In this document: positions 8,282 through 18,314 of the stretch, one piece after another
How the letters are laid out: every line of letters begins with the position of its first letter
How positions within the stretch are numbered: the first letter of the stretch is position 1
Position numbers and translations under genes: made by a program
The notes under the pieces: generated by a model
The model's input: only the letters and a program-made list of their open reading frames with translations
Database searches by the model: none
What the model was told of the DNA's origin: nothing
Source: Akkermansia sp.
GTDB lineage: Bacteria; Verrucomicrobiota; Verrucomicrobiia; Verrucomicrobiales; Akkermansiaceae
DNA length: 64,000 nt
Direction of reading: 5' to 3'
Assembly (NCBI GenBank): GCA_017521405.1
Contig: JAFXCP010000012.1
Location: 32,591 to 96,590 of the forward strand

Positions 8282-8704
8282 ATGTCCAGTTCTCCCCAAA
8301 GTCCCGCCCCGGAAGCCGGTACAGAGGCTCAAAGAAAAGCTCTGGATGAAATGTCGGCACAATTGGTAACAAAGTTACACCAAATGATTCGGGAGCAGGA
8401 GCAGCGTGTGCAAGCCTTCGCCGCAGAATACAACACAACCTTGCCCGGGGTCTCCCCAACACCGATTACCCCGGAGGAAACGAATCCGGCATACAAGCGC
8501 CCGCAACCTCCGCCTTTGGTTACTCGTATCCCGGAGGAAAACCAATCGACATCCGTGCAGTGGGAAGAATACCCCCAATCGACAGAACACACCCCGGAAG
8601 CAACAGAGGAAGAAGGAAAAGAGCAACCGCAAGAATCCATCGGCGCTATTCCCATCCTCTTCATCATCGTAGCCATCTTCATCCTCCTGCGTTCTTGCAG
8701 TTAA
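8282..8704 (+). CDS. Small tail-anchored membrane protein, unknown function
   Basis: 140 residues. Residues 15-55 form a charged helical region (KALDEMSAQLVTKLHQMIRE), a Pro/Glu/Thr-rich linker occupies roughly 55-115, and a single hydrophobic segment IGAIPILFIIVAIFILLRSC ends the protein. The topology suggests a cytoplasmic N-terminus with a C-terminal anchor. It is 17 nt downstream of the unknown gene and 23 nt upstream of the efflux adaptor. No family recognised. Confidence 0.65.
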   Translation: MSSSPQSPAPEAGTEAQRKALDEMSAQLVTKLHQMIREQEQRVQAFAAEYNTTLPGVSPTPITPEETNPAYKRPQPPPLVTRIPEENQSTSVQWEEYPQSTEHTPEATEEEGKEQPQESIGAIPILFIIVAIFILLRSCS

Positions 8705-8727
8705 CGCATATCCCCCCCCTTATACAT

Positions 8728-11667
8728 ATGAGCAAAACTACACTAATTGCCCTAGCACTAGGCATCGGCACCATGGGGCTCACCATGGTAGCCTGCACCG
8801 ACAGCAGCGCCGATACCGCCACCACTCAGGCAGCCACCCCCTCCATCAAAGTATTCCCGCTTATCCGGCAGGAAGTTACGGACTACGGAGAGTGGTTCGG
8901 CTACCTGCGCGGACAACAGGATACGGACATCCGGCCCCGTATTTCCGGCTTCCTCATTTCCCAAGAATACAAAGATGGCACCCACGTCAAAGCCGGTGAT
9001 ATTCTCTTCCGAATCGACCCGGAGCTTTATGCCGCAGAACTGGAACGAGCTAAAGCAAACCTTCAGGCAGCAGAAGCCGCACTCATTGCTGCGGAAGCCT
9101 CCGCTAAAAAAGCGGATATGGACGTGGCGAGATACAGCCAACTCGTCAAAACAAGTGCCGTGTCCGAAAAAGACCTCACCGATGCCCAGCAAACCCAGAA
9201 AATGGCCAAGGCTCAGGTGGATGTCTGCAAAGCCAATGTGGAGCAAAACAAAGCCGCCGTTAACAACGCACAAATCAACTTAGACTACACCATCATTCGC
9301 GCACCTTATGATGGCATCGTAGGTGCGGCAAAGGCTTCCCAAGGAGAATTAGTAAGCCCGGCCACCGTGCTGACCAACATAGCCTTGGTAGACCCCATCC
9401 GCGTGGATTTTTCCATTAGCGGGAACTACCTTGTCAGCAGCAACATCGGCAAACAAACCGGCGAGCATTCTTCCTTTGAACTGGTTATGGAAGACGGCAG
9501 CCAATACGAACATCCCGGGCGCATCGTCTCCATGGAAAGCCAACTCACGGACTCCGGACTGCTGAATATTGAAGGCGCCATTCCCAACCCTTCCCGCCTG
9601 CTCCGCGCCGGCATGCCCGTGCGCGTACGAGTGCCGTTAAAAACCAAGCCTGCCTTTCTGGTACACAAGGATGCCATCCGCACCGTACTGCTTAACAGCT
9701 TTATCGTTGTGGTGGATAAGAAAAACATCCCCCACATGGTGCCGGTGAATGTGGGAGGGGAATACACCGTAACAGTAACGGAGGCCGATGGCTTTAACTC
9801 CGAGCAAACATTGGTATCCGTGCAGGATTACGATATTCCCCTTGCAGAGCGCCTCAAAGCATTCGGCATAGAATCCCCGGAAGAGGCACTCATCGTAACG
9901 GACCGTGAAAACAGTATGTTTGCGGTTACAACCTCCTCCGCCAATAGCCGTTTACCCCAGGATGCCACCCCCGGCACTATCAAAACGGAGGCTTTTTCCT
10001 TCCGCCCGGCGCCTCTGCCCGCAGTAGCCGCTGCCCAAGCAAAACAACAGCAAGCCGGCTCCGTGCAAGCATCCACGGCAAAAGCCACCCTGCCCCCCTT
10101 CCCGGTTAAAGTTCGTAACATGCTCCAGCAGGATGTCTCCGTGCAGGAAACTTGGTACGGACACCTGCGCGGGGTGGAAGAAACAGACATTCGCCCCCGA
10201 GTGAGCGGATTCCTCATTAGCCAAAACTTTAAGGATGGAGCATTGGTAAAGAAGGGGGATATACTCTTCCAAATTGACCCTGCCCCTTACAAAGCAGATT
10301 TAGATAAGGCACTTGCCAACCTTGCTGCGGCAGAAGCCTCAAAGGAACAAGCCGCCGCACAGCTGGAAATGAGCCGAATTAACTACGAGCGATACCGAAA
10401 GCTCAGCACTGCCACACCGGGAGCCATTTCCGACAAAACCGTAACAGACGCCGCCACCGCCGTCGAAACAAGTGAAGCGGATTTGAGAAAAGCTAAAGCC
10501 GCTGTGGCACAAAGCGAAGCTGCCGTTAAGCAAGCTAAAATCAACCTGAGCTACACCACCATCACCGCACCCTTCGATGGCAGAATCGGTATTCGCAAGC
10601 CCTCCATCGGTGCTCTGGTGAGCCCGGAAGATGCCCAACCACTGGTTACGCTCTCCTCCGTCCACCCCATGCGTGTGGATTTTGATATGAGTGGTAAAGC
10701 CACTCTGGCCGGTATTGCCACCTACCGCCAAAAAGTAGCCGCAGGCAAACAGGACCAAAAGGGGGAATTTGAAATCATCCTCGAAAACGGAGCCGTTTAC
10801 CCGCACCTTGGTCGCGTTATCACCGCAGACAACTCCATCAACACCACTACCGGCACGCTCAAAGTCATCGGGCAGGTGGACAATGCGGACGCAGAGCTTC
10901 GCAGCGGCATGCCCGTGCGGGTTCGTGCCGATTTGACGCCCATCCGGCATGCATGCCTTGTCCCGGCACGCGCACCGCTCAATGCCAAAGGGATGGATTT
11001 GGTTATCCTGCTGAAACCGGATAACACACCGGCCATGCTCCCTATTACCAAGGGGCCACTTGTCACCATCCCCGTTGCAAACCCGGACGGCAAGGAAATC
11101 GTGCAACCCATGCAGGTTATCGATGCAGATCGAGCCTCTGTGGGCGCCCTCATGCTGGCCAAGGCAAAGGCACCCAGTCTGGAAGCTCTTGTGCTGGGGG
11201 GCGCAAAAGTGAAAGATTGGGGAGAATTCCTCCTCCGGCAAGCCGGTGTATCCAGCTATAAAGAACTGCTGGAGAAGCAACAAGGCACATCCCTTACAGA
11301 AGAAGATTTGGCGAACTCCGGGGCTGCAAACTGGGGCGAGCTGCTGCTGCGCTACAATGCTGCCCGCACCTTCCGCGCCATGGCTCTCAAAATGGCCGAG
11401 GCTCAGGATGAGCTAGACCTCATCGCCCGAGGGCAAGGTTGCAACAGCGTGATGGAAATGGTACTGAAAGGCATGGGCTTCGAGAATCCTGCCAACACCC
11501 CTGTGGTGGTGGAAGGCTCCTTGATGGCAGCCCAGAGCTTCGCAGCAAACTCTGCCGCCGGAGCCGATGTCAACAAACTGACTCCCACTCCCTTTATCTA
11601 CACACCCACCAAGACGGTGGAACCCTCCGTTACCGCGCAGCCGGAATCCACGAATAATGCCAAGTAA
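8728..11667 (+). CDS. RND efflux periplasmic adaptor, tandem fusion of two adaptor modules
   Basis: 979 residues, about twice the normal length of a membrane-fusion protein. A lipoprotein-type signal ends at MVAC (Cys23). Module 1 (about 39-340) and module 2 (about 457-770) each contain YLRG or HLRG, TDIRPR(I/V)SGFLISQ, KAGDILF(R/Q)IDP, a coiled alpha-hairpin, the returning lipoyl half (TIIRAPYDGIVG and TITAPFDGRIG) and LRAGMPVRVR or LRSGMPVRVR barrel strands. A 120-residue linker joins them and a 200-residue tail follows. The start at 8728 begins the signal sequence; an upstream frame from 8560 overlaps the previous gene. It should bridge the RND pump encoded 29 nt downstream to an outer-membrane channel, none of which is in the window. 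Confidence 0.9.
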   Translation: MSKTTLIALALGIGTMGLTMVACTDSSADTATTQAATPSIKVFPLIRQEVTDYGEWFGYLRGQQDTDIRPRISGFLISQEYKDGTHVKAGDILFRIDPELYAAELERAKANLQAAEAALIAAEASAKKADMDVARYSQLVKTSAVSEKDLTDAQQTQKMAKAQVDVCKANVEQNKAAVNNAQINLDYTIIRAPYDGIVGAAKASQGELVSPATVLTNIALVDPIRVDFSISGNYLVSSNIGKQTGEHSSFELVMEDGSQYEHPGRIVSMESQLTDSGLLNIEGAIPNPSRLLRAGMPVRVRVPLKTKPAFLVHKDAIRTVLLNSFIVVVDKKNIPHMVPVNVGGEYTVTVTEADGFNSEQTLVSVQDYDIPLAERLKAFGIESPEEALIVTDRENSMFAVTTSSANSRLPQDATPGTIKTEAFSFRPAPLPAVAAAQAKQQQAGSVQASTAKATLPPFPVKVRNMLQQDVSVQETWYGHLRGVEETDIRPRVSGFLISQNFKDGALVKKGDILFQIDPAPYKADLDKALANLAAAEASKEQAAAQLEMSRINYERYRKLSTATPGAISDKTVTDAATAVETSEADLRKAKAAVAQSEAAVKQAKINLSYTTITAPFDGRIGIRKPSIGALVSPEDAQPLVTLSSVHPMRVDFDMSGKATLAGIATYRQKVAAGKQDQKGEFEIILENGAVYPHLGRVITADNSINTTTGTLKVIGQVDNADAELRSGMPVRVRADLTPIRHACLVPARAPLNAKGMDLVILLKPDNTPAMLPITKGPLVTIPVANPDGKEIVQPMQVIDADRASVGALMLAKAKAPSLEALVLGGAKVKDWGEFLLRQAGVSSYKELLEKQQGTSLTEEDLANSGAANWGELLLRYNAARTFRAMALKMAEAQDELDLIARGQGCNSVMEMVLKGMGFENPANTPVVVEGSLMAAQSFAANSAAGADVNKLTPTPFIYTPTKTVEPSVTAQPESTNNAK

Positions 11668-11696
11668 GCTATTCACAATCAACAAATACACCGCAT

Positions 11697-14600
11697 ATGT
11701 CCCCGTTTTTCATTAAACACCCCATCATTGCCGGCGTTATCTCCATCGTGACCACGCTGCTGGGCATCATCTGCATGATGGCTCTGCCCATCTCGCAGTA
11801 CCCGGATATTACCCCGGTCACCATCCAGATGAGTGCCACATACCCCGGTGCTAATGCTCAGGAAGTGGCGGATGCCGTCGCCACACCCATTGAGCTGCAG
11901 CTCTCCGGCATTGAAAAGATGGATTACATGAACTCCACCTCCAGTAACAATGGCTCATGCAGTATCAACGTTGTTTTCGAGGCGGGTTCCAACGCGAATA
12001 CCAACCAACAGAATACCTACATGCGATACAGCCAGGCAACCAGCCAGCTTCCCACCACCGTATCGCAAATGGGCATCACCATCAAGCAGTCCTCCGGTCT
12101 GCCGCTCATGCTGTATGCACTCGATTCCCCGGAAGGTTTCTTCAAACCCACGGCTCTTACAGGCTATGCCTACCTGAACCTAGTGGACCCGGTTAAGCGA
12201 GTCAAAGGCGTGGGCGATGTGATGGTCTTCGGCGGGCGATTCTCCGTCCGCATCTGGCTGGACACGGAAAAAATGGCTCAAAAAGGCATTTCCGTAAGCG
12301 AGGTGTATAATGCCGTGAGCACCCAAAATGCCATTAATCCCGGTGGTGCAGTGGGTGCAGAACCCATGCCGGATGGGCAGGAATTCACCTACACTATCCG
12401 CAACAAAGGCCGCGTGGAATCCGTGGAGGAATTCGGGGACATCATCGTACGCCAGCAGGGCACTCAGGCCGTGCGTCTGCGGGATATTGCCCAATTTGAA
12501 CTTGGCTCCCAGAGTTACTCTCTGGCGGGTCGCGTCAATGGGCGCCCCGGCACCGTTTTGGCCGTATATCAGGCGGCTAATTCCAATGCTATCGAAACCG
12601 TGAATAACCTCAAAAAACTCTTTGCAGAAAAAGAAAAAGTAATGCCGGAAGGCATGCGCGGTTTTGTGGCACTGGATACCACTACCACCGTGCGAGATTC
12701 CATCACGGAGATTATTCACACACTGGTAGAGGCACTTGTGCTGGTGGCCATTGTGGTATTCGTATTCCTGCAAGGGTGGCGTGCCACACTCATTCCGCTG
12801 ATTGCCGTACCGGTATCCCTCATAACGACTTTCTGCTTCTTCCCGGTACTGGGCTTCACACTCAACACGATTTGCCTTCTGGGCATGGTACTGGCCATTG
12901 GTCTCGTAGTGGACGATGCTATCGTGGTGGTGGAAGCCGTGGAATCGCACATGGAAAAAGGCATGACGCCGCGCCAAGCTACCTTTGCCGCCATGAAGGA
13001 GGTAAGCGGTCCAGTGGTGGCCATTGCCCTCGTACTCGCGGCCGTGTTCCTTCCCTCCGTGCTTCTTCCGGGCATCACCGGCACCCTCTTCCAGCAGTTT
13101 GCTGTTACGATTGCTATTTCCATGCTCATCTCCGCATTCAACGCACTTACCCTTTCTCCGGCCTTATCGGCGTTGATGCTCAAACCTAAAGCAGAGCACA
13201 AATCTCTACTAACTCCTCTTTACAACCTCTTCAACAAAAGCTACGATGCCGTAGCGGAGGTATTTGCCAAAATGTGCGGATTCCTCTGCCGCCACCTCGT
13301 CATAGCCATGGGTGGACTGGCACTGCTGTGTGCCGCTATTATTCCGGTAGCAAAGCAGGTCCCCGGCGGATTCCTCCCCTCGGAGGACCAAGGCTTCCTG
13401 CTGGGCGGTGTCATTATGAAACCGGGTGTTTCCCTGCAACGCCTCACCGAGCAGGTGAAAACCGTGGAAAACGTCATCCTCTCCGACCCTACTACGGAAT
13501 TTGGTGTTTCCATCATCGGTATGAACATCATCATCGGCGTGCAAACCACGAACGCCATTTCCTTCTTCTGCTGCCTCAAGCCTTATGCAGACCGCCCGGT
13601 GATGGAAAATGGAGAAATTCCGACAGCTGATGATGTGCAGAAACGCATTTCTGCCAAACTGGCCATGAGCGGCGTGGATGGTGTCTCCTTCCTTGTAAGC
13701 CCGCCGGCCATTCCCGGTGTAGGTACAGGCAATGATATTTCCTTTGTGCTGGAAGACCTCGAAGGCCAGGGCGTAGCAGCTCTCTACGAGCAGGTGGTAC
13801 GCCTGGAACGCGAGCTGATGAAGCACCCGGCCATAGCAAAGGCTTCCGACATGATGCTGCCGCAGGTGCCGCAAAAAAGCATCGCCATTGATAAGGACAA
13901 GTGCTTGGCCCAGGGCGTGGATTACTCAGCGGCTAATGCCCTGCTGCAATGCTTCAACGGCTCCAGCTTTGTGAACTATTACACGCAATTCGGTCAGCAG
14001 TGGCAAGTATACTTGCAGGCTCAGGGCCGCAGCCGTGCCAACACAGACCAAATTGCCAACTTCTATGTAACCAACTCCAAGGGTGAATCCGTGCCGATGA
14101 GCACACTCACCACCATTAAGGACATTGCAGATACGGAATTCGTATACCATGTGAACAACTACAACTCCGGCCGAATCTCCGTTACTCCCGCAGAGGGCTA
14201 TTCCACCGCTCAGGCAATGGCCGCAGTGGAAGAAGTTTTCGCCCAAACTATGGATACCACCAAGTTCGCCATGGAATACATCGACATGAGCTTCCAGGAG
14301 AAGAAGGTTCAGGATGGCTTGGGACTGGGCGCCATCTTCACCCTCTCCGGCATATTTGCCTTCCTCATCATGGCCGCTCTGTATGAGAAATGGACCCTGC
14401 CCTTGGCCATTTTCCTTTCCGTACCGGTAGCTGTGCTGGGAGCCTTCCTCGGGCTGTGGATGTTTGGCATGGATCTTAACCTCTATGCACAGATTGGTCT
14501 GGTAATGCTGGTAGGGCTGGCAGCTAAGAATGCCATTCTCATTGTAGAATTCGCCGTGCTGCAAATGGAGCGCGGTAAGAGTCTGATGGAGGCGGCCGTT

Positions 14601-14891
14601 ATTGCAGCACGTATGCGCCTGCGCCCGATTCTGATGACCTCCTTCGCATTCATTCTGGGCTGCGTACCATTAGTCACTGCGGAGGGGTCCGGTGCGCTGG
14701 CGCGCAACTCCATCGGCGTGGTGGTAGTCATCGGCATGAGCATTGCCACAGCAGTGGGCGTCTTCTTCATCCCGCCTGCATTTGTATTTATCATGAAACT
14801 CTTCCGCTCCAAGGTTGAAAAAGCCCACCACGGAGAAGACCCGGACGAAGTGCTGGCCTACGAACGTTTGGCCGCCGAGGAAAATGAATAA
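11697..14891 (+). CDS. RND (HAE1/AcrB-type) multidrug efflux transporter
   Basis: 1064 residues, the usual size of AcrB-type pumps. The N-terminal MSPFFIKHPIIAGVISIV, the SQYPDITPVTIQMSATYPGA segment and the large duplicated periplasmic domains are typical. The proton-relay pair in TM4 is present as D406-D407 (GLVVDDAIVVVE), and the TM10 lysine appears in GLAAKNAILIVEFA. It should extrude hydrophobic compounds by proton antiport as a trimer with the tandem adaptor encoded upstream. No TolC-like gene follows; a strong terminator does. Confidence 0.95.
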   Translation: MSPFFIKHPIIAGVISIVTTLLGIICMMALPISQYPDITPVTIQMSATYPGANAQEVADAVATPIELQLSGIEKMDYMNSTSSNNGSCSINVVFEAGSNANTNQQNTYMRYSQATSQLPTTVSQMGITIKQSSGLPLMLYALDSPEGFFKPTALTGYAYLNLVDPVKRVKGVGDVMVFGGRFSVRIWLDTEKMAQKGISVSEVYNAVSTQNAINPGGAVGAEPMPDGQEFTYTIRNKGRVESVEEFGDIIVRQQGTQAVRLRDIAQFELGSQSYSLAGRVNGRPGTVLAVYQAANSNAIETVNNLKKLFAEKEKVMPEGMRGFVALDTTTTVRDSITEIIHTLVEALVLVAIVVFVFLQGWRATLIPLIAVPVSLITTFCFFPVLGFTLNTICLLGMVLAIGLVVDDAIVVVEAVESHMEKGMTPRQATFAAMKEVSGPVVAIALVLAAVFLPSVLLPGITGTLFQQFAVTIAISMLISAFNALTLSPALSALMLKPKAEHKSLLTPLYNLFNKSYDAVAEVFAKMCGFLCRHLVIAMGGLALLCAAIIPVAKQVPGGFLPSEDQGFLLGGVIMKPGVSLQRLTEQVKTVENVILSDPTTEFGVSIIGMNIIIGVQTTNAISFFCCLKPYADRPVMENGEIPTADDVQKRISAKLAMSGVDGVSFLVSPPAIPGVGTGNDISFVLEDLEGQGVAALYEQVVRLERELMKHPAIAKASDMMLPQVPQKSIAIDKDKCLAQGVDYSAANALLQCFNGSSFVNYYTQFGQQWQVYLQAQGRSRANTDQIANFYVTNSKGESVPMSTLTTIKDIADTEFVYHVNNYNSGRISVTPAEGYSTAQAMAAVEEVFAQTMDTTKFAMEYIDMSFQEKKVQDGLGLGAIFTLSGIFAFLIMAALYEKWTLPLAIFLSVPVAVLGAFLGLWMFGMDLNLYAQIGLVMLVGLAAKNAILIVEFAVLQMERGKSLMEAAVIAARMRLRPILMTSFAFILGCVPLVTAEGSGALARNSIGVVVVIGMSIATAVGVFFIPPAFVFIMKLFRSKVEKAHHGEDPDEVLAYERLAAEENE

Positions 14892-14914
14892 TTCCCTACT
14901 GCTTTTCCGCACCC

Positions 14915-14946
14915 GAAAGCCCGCCTCCCGGCGGGCTTTCATTCTT
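14915..14946 (+). terminator. Intrinsic terminator after the efflux operon
   Basis: GAAAGCCCGCC, loop TCCC, GGCGGGCTTTC, then ATTCTTTC. The long GC-rich stem is a convincing end to the RND operon. Confidence 0.85.
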
Positions 14947-14952
14947 TCAGGC

Positions 14953-14981
14953 TTGCAACACCATTAAGTTTCATGTAATAT
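14953..14981 (+). promoter_or_regulatory. Promoter for the ParE-type topoisomerase gene
   Basis: TTGCAA at 14953-14958, 17 bp, TAATAT at 14976-14981, with the ATG 11 nt further on. The predicted leader is 4-5 nt. Confidence 0.75.
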
Positions 14982-14992
14982 AGCAACATTCC

Positions 14993-16846
14993 ATGGAAGG
15001 CGAGTATACGGAGGACGACATTCAAACGCTGGACTGGCGGGAACACATCCGCCTGCGCCCGGGCATGTACATTGGCAAACTGGGCGATGGCTCCATGCCG
15101 GACGATGGCTTGTACGTGCTGCTTAAGGAAGTAGTGGATAATTCCATCGATGAATTCGTCATGGGCGTAGGTAAGAAAATCCTCATCACCATTACCAAGG
15201 AGGGGCTCTGTGAAATTCGGGATTACGGGCGTGGCATTCCGCTGGGGAAACTGTATGAATGCGCCGCCAAAATCAACACCGGCGGCAAGTACGATGGCGA
15301 GGCATTCAAAAAATCCGTAGGGCTCAATGGTGTGGGCATCAAAGCCGTCAACGCCCTCTCGGAAACATTTGAAATACAAGCCTACCGCGAAGGGCAAACC
15401 CGGCGTATCCTCTTCCGCCAAGGGGAAATAGTGCCGGGCTCGGACTGCACAGAGAATACTGACCAGCCGGACGGCACACGAGTGGCCTTTATGGTAGACC
15501 GCAGCATTTTCGCGGCGGATGCCACATTCAACATGCAGTTTGTGGAGCGCATGTGCCGCTACTATTGCTACCTGAACACCGGACTCATCATCAATCTGAA
15601 TGGGCGTAACATTTCCTCCCGTAATGGCTTGCTCGACCTGCTGAAAGAGGAAATGAAGGAAGAACCGCTTTACGCCCCCATTCACCTGAGCGGGGACGAT
15701 ATCGAAGTATCCATTACCCATGGGGACGAGTTCGGAGAATCTTACTACTCCTTTGTGAACGGCCAGCACACCACCATGGGAGGAACCCACCAAGCAGCCT
15801 TCCGAGAAGCCATCGTCAAAACCCTCCAAGGCTATTTCAAAAAAACTTACGAAGGCTCCGACATACGCTCCGGCATCCAGGCTGCCATCAGCATCAAAGT
15901 CATCGAGCCGGTGTTTGAATCCCAAACCAAAACAAAGTTGGGCAGTAACACCATGGGACCCGGTAAAGAAACCATCCGCACCTTTGTGCTGAATTTCCTT
16001 ACCCGGGAATTGGACAACTACCTGCACCGCCACCCGGAAATCGGGGAGGCCATGGAGGAAAAAATTAAAGAGAGCGAAAAGACGCGTAAGGAAGTGGCCG
16101 GAGTAACCGGTAAAGTGGCCAAAGAACGCGCTAAAAAAGCAAAAATTCACACCCGCAAGCTGCGCGATTGCCGCGTACATTTCGACACCAAGCACAAACG
16201 AGCTAAGGACACCATGCTCTTTATCACGGAGGGCGATTCCGCCTCCGGCTCCATCACCACGGCACGCGATGCGGAAACGCAAGCAGTGTTCTCCCTGCGC
16301 GGAAAGCCGGCCAATAGCTTTGGGATGAACCGTGCTGCCCTCTTCGAAGAAAAACGCAACGAAGAATTGGATTTTCTGCACCTTGCGCTCAATATTGACC
16401 GCAGCATGGATGATTTGCGCTACAACAAAGTCATCATCGCAACGGATGCGGATGTGGATGGCATGCACATCCGACTGCTACTGCTCACCTTCTTCATCCA
16501 ATACTTCCCGGATCTTATCCGCGAAGGGCATTTGTACATCTTGCAAACACCGCTCTTCCGCGTACGTAATAAACAGAAAACCCTCTACTGCTACTCCGAG
16601 CTGGAGCGAGACCACGCCGTTCGCGAGCTGGGCAAAAATCCGGAAATAACACGATTCAAAGGATTGGGCGAAATCTCCCCGGCAGAATTTAAAAACTTCA
16701 TTGGAGATGACATACGCCTGGAGGAAGTAACACTGGAAAATGCCCACAATCTTAAGGAAATCCTCCGTTTCTATATGGGCGATAATACAGATGACCGCCG
16801 CCAATACATTGTGAACAATCTCCGCATCGAGGAGGATTTAGCCTAA
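14993..16846 (+). CDS. parE: DNA topoisomerase IV subunit B-like (type IIA, ParE family)
   Basis: 617 residues with an N-terminal GHKL ATPase ([46 protein letters not shown]), a transducer domain and a TOPRIM domain ([29 protein letters not shown]). It ends with the short RFKGLGEI segment and lacks the GyrB-type insertion seen in the true gyrB at 56.7-59.2 kb. It therefore represents the second type II enzyme, expected to decatenate chromosomes with a ParC partner that is not in this window. Its own promoter and a near-leaderless start fix the 5' end. Confidence 0.9.
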   Translation: MEGEYTEDDIQTLDWREHIRLRPGMYIGKLGDGSMPDDGLYVLLKEVVDNSIDEFVMGVGKKILITITKEGLCEIRDYGRGIPLGKLYECAAKINTGGKYDGEAFKKSVGLNGVGIKAVNALSETFEIQAYREGQTRRILFRQGEIVPGSDCTENTDQPDGTRVAFMVDRSIFAADATFNMQFVERMCRYYCYLNTGLIINLNGRNISSRNGLLDLLKEEMKEEPLYAPIHLSGDDIEVSITHGDEFGESYYSFVNGQHTTMGGTHQAAFREAIVKTLQGYFKKTYEGSDIRSGIQAAISIKVIEPVFESQTKTKLGSNTMGPGKETIRTFVLNFLTRELDNYLHRHPEIGEAMEEKIKESEKTRKEVAGVTGKVAKERAKKAKIHTRKLRDCRVHFDTKHKRAKDTMLFITEGDSASGSITTARDAETQAVFSLRGKPANSFGMNRAALFEEKRNEELDFLHLALNIDRSMDDLRYNKVIIATDADVDGMHIRLLLLTFFIQYFPDLIREGHLYILQTPLFRVRNKQKTLYCYSELERDHAVRELGKNPEITRFKGLGEISPAEFKNFIGDDIRLEEVTLENAHNLKEILRFYMGDNTDDRRQYIVNNLRIEEDLA

Positions 16847-16881
16847 GCTTTTTCCACACAATTCATTACGCCACCACCATC

Positions 16882-17568
16882 ATGAAAACACTCATCATAG
16901 CACGTCATGGGAACACCTTTGCCAAGGGTGAAACTCCCACCCGAGTCGGTTGCCACACGGATCTCCCCCTTGTAGAAGAGGAGCGCGGACGCGGCATCGG
17001 CCTGTATCTCAAAAAACTGGGACTGGTTCCCACCCGCATTCTGGCCGCTCCGCTCAAGCGCACTATGGGTACAGCCGCCCTAGCCGCAGAAGCCGCCGGA
17101 TGCTCCTGCCCCGTGGAGCCGGACCACCGCTTCATCGAGGTGGATTACGGTCCGGATGAAAACAAAACGGAGGAGCAGGTGAAAGCCCGCTTAGGGGCTT
17201 TGGCCGCACAGCAAGAAGGCATTGACCCTACCACACTTAGCGCAGAGGAACTGGATGCCAAGGGCGAGGCAATTATTGAGCAGTGGAACGCAGATGCCAC
17301 AGTACCCCCGGGCTGGAAGGTAGATGTGCAGCAAATCCGCGATAACTGGATGAGCTTGGCCGCCGAGGTAAATGAGGGCGATATTATGCTCTGCGTATCC
17401 TCCAACGGCACGATTCGCTTCGCCCCGGTCATCACCGGAGATTATGCCGCCTTCTGTGCAGAATACGATATCAAAGTGGCCACGGGGGGTGTATGTATCT
17501 TCACTTCGGAGGACGGCATTACTTGGACCTGCCAAGAGTGGGGCACCAAAGCTTTCAAGAAAATCTAA
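16882..17568 (+). CDS. Histidine phosphatase superfamily protein with altered second catalytic site
   Basis: 228 residues. The N-terminal IARHGNT (R8-H9-G10) is the phosphoglycerate-mutase-like catalytic motif, and the second arginine lies in [10 protein letters not shown]. In most members a second His occurs near the C-terminus in a SHG segment; here the equivalent stretch reads [10 protein letters not shown] with Asn175. A mid-protein insertion includes [14 protein letters not shown]. Phosphatase activity is therefore uncertain. It starts 36 nt after the topoisomerase gene and is probably in the same transcript as mscL. Confidence 0.82.
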   Translation: MKTLIIARHGNTFAKGETPTRVGCHTDLPLVEEERGRGIGLYLKKLGLVPTRILAAPLKRTMGTAALAAEAAGCSCPVEPDHRFIEVDYGPDENKTEEQVKARLGALAAQQEGIDPTTLSAEELDAKGEAIIEQWNADATVPPGWKVDVQQIRDNWMSLAAEVNEGDIMLCVSSNGTIRFAPVITGDYAAFCAEYDIKVATGGVCIFTSEDGITWTCQEWGTKAFKKI

Positions 17569-17585
17569 CCCATTCAATATTCAAT

Positions 17586-18008
17586 ATGATTAAGAAAATC
17601 AAACCGGCATGGATTGACGAATTTAAGAAATTCGCACTCAAAGGAAACGTGGTCGATATGGCCATTGGTGTCATCATTGGCGGAGCGTTCGGCAAAATTG
17701 TCACCTCCTTAGTGAAGGATATCATTATGCCCGCCATATCCATGCTTACCGGGGATACCAAAAACCTGGCGGAAATGAGCTATGCTCTCAGCACAGAGAA
17801 AGGGGCTCCAGTGATTAAATATGGTGTATTCTGCCAAACGGTACTGGATTTTCTCATTATCGCGCTTACAATTTTCTGGGCAGTACGCCTTGTGTGTAAA
17901 CTTCGGGCTAAGAAAGAAGAGCCGGCACCGCCCCCTCCTGCCCCGGCACCCACGCCGGAGGACATCCTGCTGCTGCGGGAAATTCGTGATGCCCTTACTA
18001 AGAAGTGA
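17586..18008 (+). CDS. mscL: Large-conductance mechanosensitive channel
   Basis: 140 residues. [23 protein letters not shown] is the conserved amphipathic N-helix and pore-lining TM1. The second membrane helix is [16 protein letters not shown], followed by a Pro-rich linker and the C-terminal helical bundle segment [15 protein letters not shown]. It opens under membrane tension to release solutes. The ATG at 17586 starts exactly at the family N-terminus. Its stop overlaps the GTG start of the next gene. Confidence 0.95.
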   Translation: MIKKIKPAWIDEFKKFALKGNVVDMAIGVIIGGAFGKIVTSLVKDIIMPAISMLTGDTKNLAEMSYALSTEKGAPVIKYGVFCQTVLDFLIIALTIFWAVRLVCKLRAKKEEPAPPPPAPAPTPEDILLLREIRDALTKK

Positions 18009-18298
18009 ACAAGAAGCAACTCATAGCCCGGGTGCAGCGTTATATGGGCCCCGGAGCAACCCGCAACACCGCCTCCGCAGCAGTGGAGGCGGTGCTTGCG
18101 TCCGTACTCGCTGCGGTGAAAGAGGACAAAAAATTGTATATTGCCCACTTTGGCACCTTCCATACAGAGAGGAGCAATGCCCGCAGAGGATACAACCTTG
18201 CCACCGGATGCATCCAAAACCTGCCCCCCAAAAAACACCTCAGATTCCGCCCTTCTGCTCATTTTTTGCCTGAGCTTGACTCGAACTCAGATGTGTGA
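18005..18298 (+). CDS. HU/IHF-family DNA-binding protein
   Basis: 97 residues. The order is [10 protein letters not shown], a helical part, [22 protein letters not shown] (the beta-arm region), then [14 protein letters not shown], which matches the end of HU proteins (usually KKVPxFxPG..L). The start is GTG at 18005, overlapping the mscL TGA. The last codons overlap the promoter of the next gene. It likely bends DNA as a dimer; the arm sequence is shorter and more divergent than in canonical HU. Confidence 0.85.
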   Translation: MNKKQLIARVQRYMGPGATRNTASAAVEAVLASVLAAVKEDKKLYIAHFGTFHTERSNARRGYNLATGCIQNLPPKKHLRFRPSAHFLPELDSNSDV

Positions 18299-18304
18299 TA
18301 AATT
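18276..18304 (+). promoter_or_regulatory. Promoter for the thioredoxin-like gene
   Basis: TTGACT at 18276-18281, 17 bp, TAAATT at 18299-18304, with the ATG 10 nt later. The promoter lies inside the 3' end of the HU-like gene. Confidence 0.75.
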
Positions 18305-18314
18305 CATAGCCGTT

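Noticed and set aside
14939-16468. A 509-codon open frame antisense to the ParE-type gene
   Set aside because: The composition is shadow-like and the sense strand encodes conserved GHKL and TOPRIM motifs.
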